This document shows positions 15,212-23,448 of a stretch of 31,482 nt of DNA, piece after piece (within the stretch, counting starts at the first letter, position 1; each line of letters starts with the position of its first letter). The position numbers and the translations under genes are program-made. The stretch spans positions 1-31,482 of the forward strand of contig UQGR01000023.1 in assembly GCA_900540705.1 (NCBI GenBank), given 5' to 3'. A model generated the notes under the pieces. The model was not told the origin of the DNA, searched no databases, and worked only from the letters and a program-made list of their open reading frames with translations. This DNA comes from an uncultured Mollicutes bacterium (GTDB lineage Bacteria; Bacillota_I; Bacilli_A; Acholeplasmatales; Anaeroplasmataceae).

Positions 15212-15514
15212 TTAAACTACAAAGAGGCAAAAGATTAAACTGCCAAGGATAAAGCGAAGCAGCTGGTGATGCATATGAAGCTTTCTCATAACTATTCCAT
15301 TTCCTAATGCATAGAGCTGAAAGCTCAGTAAACAGAGGAATAAGAACCACCAGTAGGAACCATTGATAAAATATAGAATTATATGGGTTATGCTAAGAAT
15401 CAAACAAATTCCTAGGTATGGCCTTGTTTTTTTTGCATAGACATTCTTAGAAAATAAAGGAAGCATCATCAAAAGCGTATATAAAATAAATAACACTAGG
15501 CTACTGATTTTCAT
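15212..15514 (-). CDS. Small four-helix integral membrane protein, 100 aa
   Basis: No family recognised. About four membrane helices are visible, near residues 4-21, 32-50, 53-72 and 84-100, with a short basic loop (KKTRP) after the first and a His-rich loop (KLHMHHQ) before the last. The ATG has GGAGG 9 nt upstream, located inside the end of the MerR gene, and the two reading frames overlap by 14 bp. This makes it the probable target of the MerR regulator. It is too small for a stand-alone MFS or MATE pump. It might be part of a small exporter or a stress-related membrane protein, but nothing in the sequence decides. Confidence 0.7.
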   Translation of the reverse strand: MKISSLVLFILYTLLMMLPLFSKNVYAKKTRPYLGICLILSITHIILYFINGSYWWFLFLCLLSFQLYALGNGIVMRKLHMHHQLLRFILGSLIFCLFVV

Positions 15515-15872
15515 GCTTTATAGCCTCCAGCTTAGTAAGCATCCCATTTAAGGTTTCCTTCGCCTGCAAAATTTCTTTTTCCTTCTTCTTTAGCTTTTCT
15601 AAAACATTTAGAATCAACTGTTTTATCTTATGATATTCCTCGCCACTCAACTCACTAGTCTCTACCTGATCTGCTAGAAATAGCTCCTTAATCTGGAATA
15701 ACGTAAAGCCAATTCCCTTTAATCTTAAAATCAGCTCTAAGGCCTCTTTATGCTCCTCAGTATATTGTTTATAATAGCCTTTCTTTACAGGTTTTAATAA
15801 ACCCAACTGTTCATAGTAGCGGATGGTAGAAACGGATATACCTAACTGTTTTGCCAAAATCGAAATCTTCAT
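15501..15872 (-). CDS. MerR family transcriptional regulator
   Basis: The N-terminal winged-helix DNA-binding domain spans about residues 2-70, with VSTIRYYEQLGLL (helix-turn-helix and wing) and a later LRLKGIGFTLFQIKEL segment. A long dimerisation coiled coil follows to the C-terminus. There is no effector domain and no Cys cluster, so it is not a metal sensor of the MerR/ZntR type. I start at ATG 15872 (MKISIL), 123 aa, with GAGG 8 nt upstream, rather than the GTG at 15881. It is followed with overlap by a small membrane-protein gene. The promoter has the 19 bp spacer and internal palindrome of MerR-controlled promoters, so autoregulation is likely. Confidence 0.9.
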   Translation of the reverse strand: MKISILAKQLGISVSTIRYYEQLGLLKPVKKGYYKQYTEEHKEALELILRLKGIGFTLFQIKELFLADQVETSELSGEEYHKIKQLILNVLEKLKKKEKEILQAKETLNGMLTKLEAIKHENQ

Positions 15873-15891
15873 TTTCCTCACCTCGATTCTG

Positions 15892-15922
15892 ATTTTAAAC
15901 TATAAAGTATACTTTACAGCAA
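15892..15922 (-). promoter_or_regulatory. MerR-type promoter with operator palindrome in a 19 bp spacer
   Basis: On the minus strand, TTGCTG (15917-15922) and TAAAAT (15892-15897) are separated by 19 bp instead of 17. Positions 15900-15919 form a 20 bp near-perfect palindrome, CTGTAAAGTATACTTTATAG (nine of ten pairs match). This is the classic layout in which MerR-family proteins untwist the spacer to activate. It drives the MerR gene itself. Confidence 0.75.
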
Positions 15923-15923
15923 G

Positions 15924-16643
15924 CTATTTTTTTAAAAAAGCTTTTTTCGCTTGTTCATATTCCAAATGATGAGGGATTCGATAGGCTTTTCCATCCTTGA
16001 TAAAGTTAGAGCCAGTTTGATGAAAATCAAAAGGAACACCATAGGCTTCACATTGCTTTTTTATAGATTCCACCCATTCAAATCGGCAAGGTCTAGCATT
16101 CGCATAGGACTCTCCTCCTACAGAGACATACGCAATATCTTTCTTTTCTAAAAATTTTTCCAAATGGATTTCTTCTAATAGAGGGGCTAAAAATAAACCT
16201 TTTTTCTGGATAGGTAAAGCCTGTAAAATGGGAATTCTTTCCTCTGCAAGCCTTTGATTTTCAATGGAAACACAGATAAATACATTCGGATAGCCCTCTT
16301 CCCAATCCTTTGGGATACAATCTAAGAATCTGGCAATTCTCTTTGTTGGAATCAAGAATTCCACATCTGGTCTTTCTGCGATCATCTTCCAGGCAGCGGG
16401 ACGTAACTCATCGGCCTCCTCTATAAAAAAATCAGAGGTAAAGCAGGTCCCCACCTGTACACCAGAAGGAATTTTGTATTCTCCATTCCTTGTTTTTTGA
16501 ACGGGATAATTAAATTTCGTCTTCACCTTATAAAAGCCTTTCGCTTCATTTCCCCTTTTTTGATCTAAAAACTGAACGAAGCAGTTTTTACAGCCTGGAC
16601 TAAGCTTTCTACAGCCATGCCAGGGATTCCAAGCATAATACAT
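15924..16643 (-). CDS. DUF5131 / phage Gp37-Gp68-like three-Cys protein
   Basis: This belongs to the family PF07505 (DUF5131). The N-terminal WNPWHGC-x6-C-x2-C motif (Cys11, Cys18, Cys21) resembles a radical-SAM-like iron-sulfur ligand set, and a TIM-barrel-like body with VGTCFTSDFF, FLIPTKR and VGGES blocks follows. Family members are suspected to be radical SAM-related, and some occur beside a three-Cys-motif partner protein, TcmP. No such partner is present here. I start at ATG 16643 (MYYAWNPWHG), 239 aa, which puts the family's usual N-terminus at the start and has GGAAG 7 nt upstream; a longer frame begins at 16670. It has its own promoter and ends 2 nt from the MerR -35 box. The substrate is unknown. 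Confidence 0.85.
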   Translation of the reverse strand: MYYAWNPWHGCRKLSPGCKNCFVQFLDQKRGNEAKGFYKVKTKFNYPVQKTRNGEYKIPSGVQVGTCFTSDFFIEEADELRPAAWKMIAERPDVEFLIPTKRIARFLDCIPKDWEEGYPNVFICVSIENQRLAEERIPILQALPIQKKGLFLAPLLEEIHLEKFLEKKDIAYVSVGGESYANARPCRFEWVESIKKQCEAYGVPFDFHQTGSNFIKDGKAYRIPHHLEYEQAKKAFLKK

Positions 16644-16691
16644 AATACCACTTCCTTTCCATCTTAACATCTAGCTAATATTCTATTTCTT

Positions 16692-16720
16692 ATGGTAGCA
16701 TAAATATTAAAATAAAACAA
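16692..16720 (-). promoter_or_regulatory. Promoter of the DUF5131 gene
   Basis: On the minus strand, TTGTTT (16715-16720) and TACCAT (16692-16697) are 17 bp apart, with TG one base upstream of the -10. Transcription would begin near 16685, upstream of ATG 16643 and close to ATG 16670, which supports the shorter protein. Confidence 0.45.
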
Positions 16721-16742
16721 GAAAGTCTTATCGCTTACTCAC

Positions 16743-16775
16743 AAAGAAAAAAGCTCAAAACCTATCATTTTGAGC
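16743..16775 (-). terminator. Intrinsic terminator of the fructan operon
   Basis: On the minus strand an 8 bp stem GCTCAAAA / TTTTGAGC (16768-16775 with 16753-16760, seven-base loop) is followed by TTTTTTCTTT. It is the only strong terminator seen between here and the right edge on this strand, so it defines the 3' end of a transcript of at least 14.7 kb. Confidence 0.85.
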
Positions 16776-16785
16776 CTTCTTTATT

Positions 16786-18036
16786 CTAATTCTCTAAGGA
16801 AGCTGGTTCTTCTTCCTTTTCCTTCAAATTTTGAGAATCTTTCTTATCCTTCTTTTTCTTTTTTTGATCTATAATGACAACATTATCCTCCTCTAAGGAC
16901 TTTGTGTTTTCCACCTCTTCATAGGCACAATCTTCCATTGTAATTACCCTTGTCGTGGTTTCATTAAAGAACTGGACATGCTCTATATCGATAGCTACAG
17001 ATACCTCGTCCTTCAACTCCTTATAATGCTTCATACTCATTTTTAAAATGATTTTAGCATTTCCTAGGGTTCCGTGAACGTTTACGACATCTCCTAGTTT
17101 TTCAACGATTCCCTTTGTCATTTTAAAAGAATATTTCTTCGCATTTTCATATAAAGAGCTGCCGCTAAAAATCAAATTCTCTGGTCGTATTCCATAAACT
17201 AAGCGGTGTCCCTCATAGTTTTTCAAAAGCTGTTTTTGGTCACTGGTCAAAGGAATCTTACTTTCTGTACCATCTGGGATAAAATACCCCTTCTCTATCG
17301 AACCATAGATAAAATTCATAGCTGGAGTACCAATAAAGCCTGCCACAAACATATTGTTTGGATGAAGATACACCTCATTAGGTTCTCCAATCTGTTGGAT
17401 AAAGCCGTCCTTCATAACAACGATTCTAGAGGCCATCGTCATAGCCTCAATTTGGTCATGAGTTACATAAATTGTGGTGGCGCCAACATCCTCATGAATC
17501 CGCACAATCTCGCTTCTCATCGCGACACGTAGCTTAGCATCTAGATTGGACAATGGCTCATCCATTAGGAACACCTTAGGTCTTCGAACGATAGCTCTTC
17601 CTAGAGCCACTCTTTGTCTTTGTCCTCCAGATAAGGCTCTTGGCTTTCTATCCAAATAAGGCGTCAGCTTCAAGATTTTGGCAGCCTCTTGAACTCGCTT
17701 ATCAATTTCCTCCTTGGGAAGCTTTCTAAGCTTTAGGGCATACGCCATATTTCCATAGACCGTCATTTGAGGATATAGGGCATAGCTTTGGAATACCATC
17801 GCTATATCTCGATCCTTAGGAGCTGCCTGATTCATTAGCTTGTCATCAATGTAAAATTCTCCATAGGATATCTCCTCTAGGCCTGCAATCATTCTTAGCG
17901 TTGTGGATTTTCCACAGCCTGAAGGTCCGACAAAGACAATAAACTCCTTATCCTCTATGGAAATGTTAAAGTCATGAACTGCATGAACTCCACTGTCATA
18001 GACCTTATTCACGTTTACAAGTTTAACTGTTGCCAT
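16786..18036 (-). CDS. MsmK/UgpC-type ATPase of a sugar ABC transporter
   Basis: The cytoplasmic ATPase that powers CUT1-type oligosaccharide import. Walker A is GPSGCGKST (37-45), the signature is LSGGQRQRVALGRA, Walker B is VFLMDEPLSNLD, and the switch His is in VTHDQIEAM. A C-terminal TOBE/MalK-like regulatory domain follows from about residue 235. The last 35 residues are an unusual Lys/Glu-rich tail (QKKKKKDKKD) that most MsmK proteins of about 370 residues lack. It begins one base after the fructokinase stop and is the last gene of the operon. The two LplB/YtcP-type permeases upstream need an ATPase; LplABC-type systems often share an unlinked MsmK, so a linked copy here is notable. It may serve other sugar importers as well. 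Confidence 0.93.
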   Translation of the reverse strand: MATVKLVNVNKVYDSGVHAVHDFNISIEDKEFIVFVGPSGCGKSTTLRMIAGLEEISYGEFYIDDKLMNQAAPKDRDIAMVFQSYALYPQMTVYGNMAYALKLRKLPKEEIDKRVQEAAKILKLTPYLDRKPRALSGGQRQRVALGRAIVRRPKVFLMDEPLSNLDAKLRVAMRSEIVRIHEDVGATTIYVTHDQIEAMTMASRIVVMKDGFIQQIGEPNEVYLHPNNMFVAGFIGTPAMNFIYGSIEKGYFIPDGTESKIPLTSDQKQLLKNYEGHRLVYGIRPENLIFSGSSLYENAKKYSFKMTKGIVEKLGDVVNVHGTLGNAKIILKMSMKHYKELKDEVSVAIDIEHVQFFNETTTRVITMEDCAYEEVENTKSLEEDNVVIIDQKKKKKDKKDSQNLKEKEEEPASLEN

Positions 18037-18037
18037 A

Positions 18038-18973
18038 TTACTTTATCTCCTTTAAAACTGTTTTTTTGTCCCCCATTGCAGGGATAGCCCCATATCCTGT
18101 TGTCGTGTAGGCTCCACATCTACAGGCCATATCCAAGGCATTTTCCAGGTTACAAGCAGCGATTCCTGTTTCTAAAAGCTCTGCCAAGAAAGCCCCAAAG
18201 AAGGAATCTCCTGCCCCGGTTGTATCTATCGCCTTTACCTGATAGCCAGGATGATAAAAGCTGCTACCATCTGCCAAATAAAGTCTAGCTCCCTTACTGC
18301 CATAAGTTACCAATAATAGCTTGAGATTGCCAGTAAAAAGCTGCTTCACTACCTCATTTTCTTTTCCATAAACAAATTCCAATTCATCTGAGCCAATCTT
18401 GATGATATCGGCAACAGAAAGATACGTTCTTACAACCTGTCGTAAATCCTCCAAATTCTCCCATAGATTGAAGCGCAGATTCGGATCAAAGGCAATTAGA
18501 GCCTCGGAGGCCTTCGCCTTTTGGATTAAATAATCGTGAGCTTGTCTAGCCTCTTTCGTCTTTAAAGCTACACTTCCAAATTCTAAAATATCATTTTTAG
18601 AAAAGGTGACCTCCTTAAAATCCTCTGGCGTAAAGTACAAATCTGCCGCCGTTTTTCTATAGAAGGTAAATTCACGTTCTCCATCCTCCTTAAAGCTTAC
18701 AAAGGCCAAAGAGGTATCATACTGGCTACTTTTAGTAATGAAGCGAACATCCACATTTTCCTTTTTTAAGGAATCTATCAAAAAATCTCCAAAGCCGTCA
18801 TTCCCAACCTTTGTTAGATATACCGCCTTTTGACCTAGCTTTACAGCTTGAACACAGACATTTGCAGGTGCGCCACCAGCATTTTTGACAAACTGCTTAG
18901 TTTCCTTTAAGGAGCCTATTCCTACAGACTGAAAATCAATGATTAATTCACCAATTGAAAAGAGCTTACTCAT
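18038..18973 (-). CDS. Fructokinase (PfkB family carbohydrate kinase)
   Basis: A ribokinase-fold kinase that most likely converts fructose to fructose-6-phosphate. The substrate-binding signature NAGGAPANV is at 31-39, and the ATP/anion-hole motif DTTGAGDSFFGAF begins at residue 250 with catalytic Asp256. The DPNLRFNLW block is typical of ScrK-like fructokinases. The start is ATG 18973 (MSKLFSIGELIID), 311 aa, with GGAGGG 10 nt upstream; the in-frame TTG at 18991 would add residues not found in the family. It overlaps the upstream GH32-like lipoprotein stop by 8 bp. Position in a GH32 operon supports fructose as substrate over ribose, KDG or adenosine. Confidence 0.92.
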   Translation of the reverse strand: MSKLFSIGELIIDFQSVGIGSLKETKQFVKNAGGAPANVCVQAVKLGQKAVYLTKVGNDGFGDFLIDSLKKENVDVRFITKSSQYDTSLAFVSFKEDGEREFTFYRKTAADLYFTPEDFKEVTFSKNDILEFGSVALKTKEARQAHDYLIQKAKASEALIAFDPNLRFNLWENLEDLRQVVRTYLSVADIIKIGSDELEFVYGKENEVVKQLFTGNLKLLLVTYGSKGARLYLADGSSFYHPGYQVKAIDTTGAGDSFFGAFLAELLETGIAACNLENALDMACRCGAYTTTGYGAIPAMGDKKTVLKEIK

Positions 18974-20462
18974 AAAAACTAATCCCTCCAAACGTTACAC
19001 TAGCTTGATTTGAATAAAATGCAAAATTCTTATTGCCAATCCCCGATAACCGGACCGTCATTGCTACTGCATGGTCTAAATATACTGTCATAATTTCATC
19101 CTCAATTAAAATATCAACGGCATATTCCTTATTCTTAGAATAGACGAAGGAAACAGAGGATAGAGCATTTCCATAACGGATGATGTTAGATACATCGTTA
19201 TAACAGGACAATCTGTTTTCAGTAGGCTCAAACGCAATGACTGAGCTACCCAGCCGGTTGTTTGCTGCCTTGACGTTGAATGTCAACCCAAAGTCTCCTA
19301 CCCGTTCCTCTAAGGAAAAGGTAAAGCTAACTCTAGTGATTGTTCTTCTTAGCTTTTGAACACAGACGGAACGAAACTCAGAAGCCGCAAAGGTTAGATT
19401 TTCTAGCTTTTTATCCTCTATTGTTTTATATTCAACAGAATTGCAAAGCTCCTTAAAAACATTGTCTACCATCACAGCATTTAATTCGCCACTTGCCGTT
19501 TGGACCAGCTTATGAACCACCAAATTGCCGCCCCAATCGAATTCTCCTGTGAAGCCACCTGTTAAATTTGCACACCAGGCAAAGGCATAGAGCGCATCTT
19601 CTACCCTTTCCAATCTTCCTGCATAGAAGCCACTCGCATCAATGCTGTTTCTTTCAAATTTTTTCCAAGGTCCATCATGACTGGTTCTAAACCGATAATG
19701 GGTGACGCGGTTATCTCCTTGCTCACTATAGGCTAAATAGTAAAAGCCATTATACTCCAAATAGGAAGGACATTCCATATTGTAGCTTCCCTCATCATTC
19801 CAAAAGAAAACACCCATATCCTTCCAGTCCTTATCTCCTAAGAATAAATCCTCACAGGCATACTGCTTAATCACACCAGTTCCATTGACCCTTGTGGTGA
19901 CAAGCATATAATATATTTGATCCAGTTCATCAAAATAGACATATGGGTCTCGAAAGTCATTGCAATCCCCATAAAGATTAAATTGCTCATCCTTTTGCCA
20001 TTCCTTTTGGTCGTCGCTAACTGCATGGCGAATGACCTCTATAAAGGGAAGTCCTGTTCCCTCTGCAGCGTTATGTCCAGTATAGAAGCAATGGTATTTG
20101 CCATTCTTATCTTTAATGAAGGAGCCAGTTCCAATGGCGGCATCTGGAGAGGAATAGCTTTCCTCATAATGGATGGCAATTCCTTCATCTTTATAATGGA
20201 TAAAATCCTTTGTTGTAACCCTAGAAATCGGATGATAATACATACTATTTGATCCCCGACTATTTTGCAGATGATAAATATTCATTATCCCATCATCATA
20301 AAAGGGCATCACATCTCCCATCGTTATTTCTAAGGTTTCTTCATAGGAGGAAACAGGATATAAGGTCCTTTCTCCTAAGGATTCTACCTCCTCTTTAGAA
20401 CAGCTAGTGCCCACTAAACCAAATAATAGAAATAAAAGTAGTAAAGCTATTTTCTTTATCAT
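18966..20462 (-). CDS. Divergent GH32-like lipoprotein
   Basis: This is a five-bladed beta-propeller protein of the GH32/GH43 superfamily type with a C-terminal beta-sandwich (from about residue 340). The N-terminus is a lipoprotein signal, hydrophobic then GTSC-SKEE with Cys21 (position -3 is Gly, not ideal). The canonical WMNDPNG box is replaced by MGDVMPFYDDG, but three acidic residues align with the GH32 triad: Asp50 as nucleophile, Asp172 in FRDP, and Glu230 in MECPSY. The GTGSF string at about 111-115 matches the GH32 SGS region. An active exo-enzyme on a non-standard fructan or difructose anhydride, or a surface glycan binder, are both possible. It lies 3 nt after the cytoplasmic GH32 gene and overlaps the fructokinase start. 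Confidence 0.8.
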   Translation of the reverse strand: MIKKIALLLLFLLFGLVGTSCSKEEVESLGERTLYPVSSYEETLEITMGDVMPFYDDGIMNIYHLQNSRGSNSMYYHPISRVTTKDFIHYKDEGIAIHYEESYSSPDAAIGTGSFIKDKNGKYHCFYTGHNAAEGTGLPFIEVIRHAVSDDQKEWQKDEQFNLYGDCNDFRDPYVYFDELDQIYYMLVTTRVNGTGVIKQYACEDLFLGDKDWKDMGVFFWNDEGSYNMECPSYLEYNGFYYLAYSEQGDNRVTHYRFRTSHDGPWKKFERNSIDASGFYAGRLERVEDALYAFAWCANLTGGFTGEFDWGGNLVVHKLVQTASGELNAVMVDNVFKELCNSVEYKTIEDKKLENLTFAASEFRSVCVQKLRRTITRVSFTFSLEERVGDFGLTFNVKAANNRLGSSVIAFEPTENRLSCYNDVSNIIRYGNALSSVSFVYSKNKEYAVDILIEDEIMTVYLDHAVAMTVRLSGIGNKNFAFYSNQASVTFGGISFYE

Positions 20463-20465
20463 TGT

Positions 20466-21812
20466 TTATACACCTACCTCTTTTATTTTAATATTCTTCA
20501 CATAAGAATCATAAGAGATTTGATATTCACCATCCAAATAAATTCTACTGGTAATGGTTTCTTTTCCAGCAGCAATGAATATTTCGATACTAGAAACATC
20601 CAATAAAACTCTTACAGAACAAGCTTTATAAGCTTCATTCGTCCTTCGAATATACCCATTTTTATTATTTGCCTGGGTAGTATCCAAATAAAACTGTTCC
20701 TCTAAGCCCATTAGAACTTTGCCATTCCTACTCACTATCATAAGCTTGCCGTGAGCTTCTATGTCAAACTGAATATCTAAGCATTTAGAATCAAGCTTTT
20801 GGGTTTTATGACAAGCTTCAATAGAATCAACTGGATTTTGATAAATATCCTGGTCAAAAATAGACAGCCTTCGAGGAATAGAGAAGGCTCCTACCCAATG
20901 ATGCTTTAGCTCATGGGTTGGATATTCCTTTCCCCACATTTCCATCCAGCCTATCATGATGGGTTCTTCAATGCCATTGATGAACTGAGGAGCATAAAAG
21001 GTATCTCCCTTATCCATTTCTTTTATGAAATCCACCTTCATTTTTCCTTGAGAAAAATCCAAATCTCCTACGATAAAGACGCTAGAATTGATATTTTTAA
21101 AGTCATTATCCCGATTTTGAACATGACAGCCAGATACAAGCAGAACATCCTTTCCATCCACTCTATGGTAGCTAGGACATTCTCCCATATCTCCTAGCTC
21201 ATAAAAAGGACCTATGGTAAAGGCATACTGTAATTGTTCCAGCATTTTACCTTTTAAAACAACGATTACACCCTGGTTGAGCTCTATATCCTTACCCCCG
21301 ACAAAAACATAATACATATCATCAATTTGAACTGGGAAAGGATCACGGAAATCTGCTTGACTGATATTTTTAGGTAAGGTGTGGTTATCAAAGATACAAA
21401 TGGGATTAGAAAAGTGATATCCATCCTTTGATTTTGTCAAGTAAACCTCTTCTCTTCTAGTAACATCATCCTCATAATGGAGCGTGTATACAGCACATAA
21501 GGTATGATCCACCTCAATTGCTCCTCCTGAGAAAATACTTGTATTCTCTTCGGTAGGAAGGATTGCTGCTTCCTCTTCCTGAAAGTGAATCAAATCCTTT
21601 GAGGTGGCATGTCCCCACAGCATAGTGCCTGGAAGAGAGCTAAAAGGATTATACTGATAGAACAAATGATACTGTCCTTGAAAATAAATGAGTCCATTGG
21701 GATCATTCATCCAGCCGATTGGCGGCATTAAATGATATTTCAATCTATATTTTTGATTTACTCTATGTCTTTCTTTTCTGACATATTCATTGATTTCATT
21801 TAAACTTTTCAT
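20466..21812 (-). CDS. Cytoplasmic GH32 beta-fructosidase (sucrose/oligofructose hydrolase)
   Basis: A GH32 enzyme cleaving terminal beta-fructosyl residues of imported oligofructosides, sucrose or their phosphates. The triad is intact: Asp37 in GWMNDPNG, Asp157 in FRDP and Glu211 in GECPSY. The FSGG string (94-97) is also present. The C-terminal beta-sandwich covers about 320-448 and contains the LLDVSSIEIFI segment. There is no signal peptide, so it is intracellular. The length of 448 residues is standard for SacA/ScrB/FosE-type enzymes. I start at ATG 21812 (MKSLNEINEY), one base after the preceding stop. Because import here is by ABC transporter, the substrate is probably unphosphorylated fructan oligosaccharide rather than sucrose-6-phosphate. 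Confidence 0.92.
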   Translation of the reverse strand: MKSLNEINEYVRKERHRVNQKYRLKYHLMPPIGWMNDPNGLIYFQGQYHLFYQYNPFSSLPGTMLWGHATSKDLIHFQEEEAAILPTEENTSIFSGGAIEVDHTLCAVYTLHYEDDVTRREEVYLTKSKDGYHFSNPICIFDNHTLPKNISQADFRDPFPVQIDDMYYVFVGGKDIELNQGVIVVLKGKMLEQLQYAFTIGPFYELGDMGECPSYHRVDGKDVLLVSGCHVQNRDNDFKNINSSVFIVGDLDFSQGKMKVDFIKEMDKGDTFYAPQFINGIEEPIMIGWMEMWGKEYPTHELKHHWVGAFSIPRRLSIFDQDIYQNPVDSIEACHKTQKLDSKCLDIQFDIEAHGKLMIVSRNGKVLMGLEEQFYLDTTQANNKNGYIRRTNEAYKACSVRVLLDVSSIEIFIAAGKETITSRIYLDGEYQISYDSYVKNIKIKEVGV

Positions 21813-21813
21813 A

Positions 21814-23433
21814 CTAGTCCCCATCATATTCACTATTTTTATAGGAAATTTTGATATCACTGATTTCTATTGTCACATTGTGATATTTTTGATTTTTCAC
21901 AGAGCCAAATTGCCATACAAAGACATTTTCTCGGTCGCTTCCAGCTTCACTGCCAAAGAAGGTATACACCTTTTCTTCTTCGGTAATCGTAAATTTTTGC
22001 CATACCCAGGTTGGGTCCCACCCTCCTGCATAAGGTGCTGCAAATACAACCTCCGTTGGCTTGGTTGCCTTCGCCTTAAAGGAGATTACAAAATTTTTAC
22101 CACTGCCGTTTAAGTAAAATACTGGACTTGTAATTTTTTGTTGATAATCTATCTCCCCAAAGGCTTCAATAAAATACTTAAATCCACCAGCAAAGGTCTC
22201 CAGCTCACATTGGAAGCCTTCATTGGAATTTATAAAGTCGGATAAAGGAAACTCCTCCTTTTTCGTACCCTCTAGAATGGTTTGAACGCTTAAATTTGAA
22301 AGAATAATTTCATTTACAGATTTGCCAGACTGAACATATAGCCAAAGAGAGCCTTTGTTCTCCTCTGTCACCGTAAAAGCATACCGATGAGAAGTCGCAG
22401 GACGATCTCCTTCAATGGAAATATCTCCATACTTCTTTTCATCCCATTGTTGATTTTGTAAGGATACGACACAGGAAGCGGATTCCTTTCTAGAAATCTC
22501 AAAGGAAACCACATATTCCCTTCCTACTTCCATTGGAATACTTAGTTCTAGAAACATACCACCCTGCCAGGCTTCAGCAGAGGACTGTGTAATTTCAAGC
22601 TTGGCAGCAGTACCATCCTGGATAGCATAGGCATTGCCCTTGGCAGTTCCATCAAATCTTCCAGCTACAGAGAAGCCTTTAGCTAGTTCAACGAGTCCTG
22701 CCTCCTGTGCGCACTCCGTGGATACCTTTTTCAATTCACAGGAAATTGTTTCTCCTAAACCGCCAAGCAATAGAGCTACAGTAATTGTATTCTTTACTTT
22801 GGTATCGTAGGTGAAGCTTATGGTATTTTCTCCAGCAGCGATCATTTTTTCATCTGCCAAAGCTCCATCAATGAGAATTCTAATCCTTCCAGAGGTCTCA
22901 GAAGATAACGTATAGAAAAAGGTGTAGGTTGTCCCCTTGTCCAATTCAAAAACGCGCTGGATAGCCACATCCTCTGCTACCTCACAATCTCTAGCAACAA
23001 CGGAATATTTACCATTTCTCATTCCACCATTTTCTAATACTGCATGTCCAGAGACCTTAGTGTAAAATCCATTTACACCTGCAAAATCCATATAAAGCTC
23101 CCGATCAGATACTGTGATATCTGCCAGCTTTTCTACAGAATTACCTGCACTATCCTCTACCCCATATGTAATTTTGTAATTTCCTGCCTTATCAAATATG
23201 GCATAGCCATCCCAAACCTGTACTTCAGGAAAAACATGGATTTCCATATGAGGAGTGATATCTCCATCCTCTTTATCATAGGCAACTACACCATCTAATA
23301 AATCTACTGTAGTATTTACAATACACTCAATCCCTGAAGCACCTTCAATGACTGGAGCTGTATTTTCCTCTGTACTTGTACACCCTGTCATAAATAACAG
23401 CAGGGCACACAATGAAAAGAATATCTTTTTCAT
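21814..23433 (-). CDS. Modular lipoprotein: Ig-like domain plus putative carbohydrate-binding modules
   Basis: The signal peptide ends in FMTGC with lipidated Cys18. Residues of about 25-110 form a DUF5011-type bacterial Ig-like domain (APVIEG, YDKEDGDITP, YKITYGVEDSAGN). Then three segments of roughly 130-150 residues (about 112-255, 258-405 and 410-535) each look like a jelly-roll module of the CBM4/9/CenC type. They start with an aromatic or Gly-rich strand and close with a repeated pattern such as ISDIKISY. No catalytic triad is visible, so I infer a surface glycan-binding protein that holds fructan near the importer. The start at 23433 (MKKIFF) has AAAGGAG 7 nt upstream. The fructan specificity is inference from context. 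Confidence 0.75.
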   Translation of the reverse strand: MKKIFFSLCALLLFMTGCTSTEENTAPVIEGASGIECIVNTTVDLLDGVVAYDKEDGDITPHMEIHVFPEVQVWDGYAIFDKAGNYKITYGVEDSAGNSVEKLADITVSDRELYMDFAGVNGFYTKVSGHAVLENGGMRNGKYSVVARDCEVAEDVAIQRVFELDKGTTYTFFYTLSSETSGRIRILIDGALADEKMIAAGENTISFTYDTKVKNTITVALLLGGLGETISCELKKVSTECAQEAGLVELAKGFSVAGRFDGTAKGNAYAIQDGTAAKLEITQSSAEAWQGGMFLELSIPMEVGREYVVSFEISRKESASCVVSLQNQQWDEKKYGDISIEGDRPATSHRYAFTVTEENKGSLWLYVQSGKSVNEIILSNLSVQTILEGTKKEEFPLSDFINSNEGFQCELETFAGGFKYFIEAFGEIDYQQKITSPVFYLNGSGKNFVISFKAKATKPTEVVFAAPYAGGWDPTWVWQKFTITEEEKVYTFFGSEAGSDRENVFVWQFGSVKNQKYHNVTIEISDIKISYKNSEYDGD

Positions 23434-23448
23434 AGGCATTCTCCTTTC

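Noticed and set aside
15924..16643. DUF5131 gene as sign of a prophage.
   Set aside because: No phage structural, integrase or lysis genes are nearby, and the flanks are ordinary chromosomal genes.
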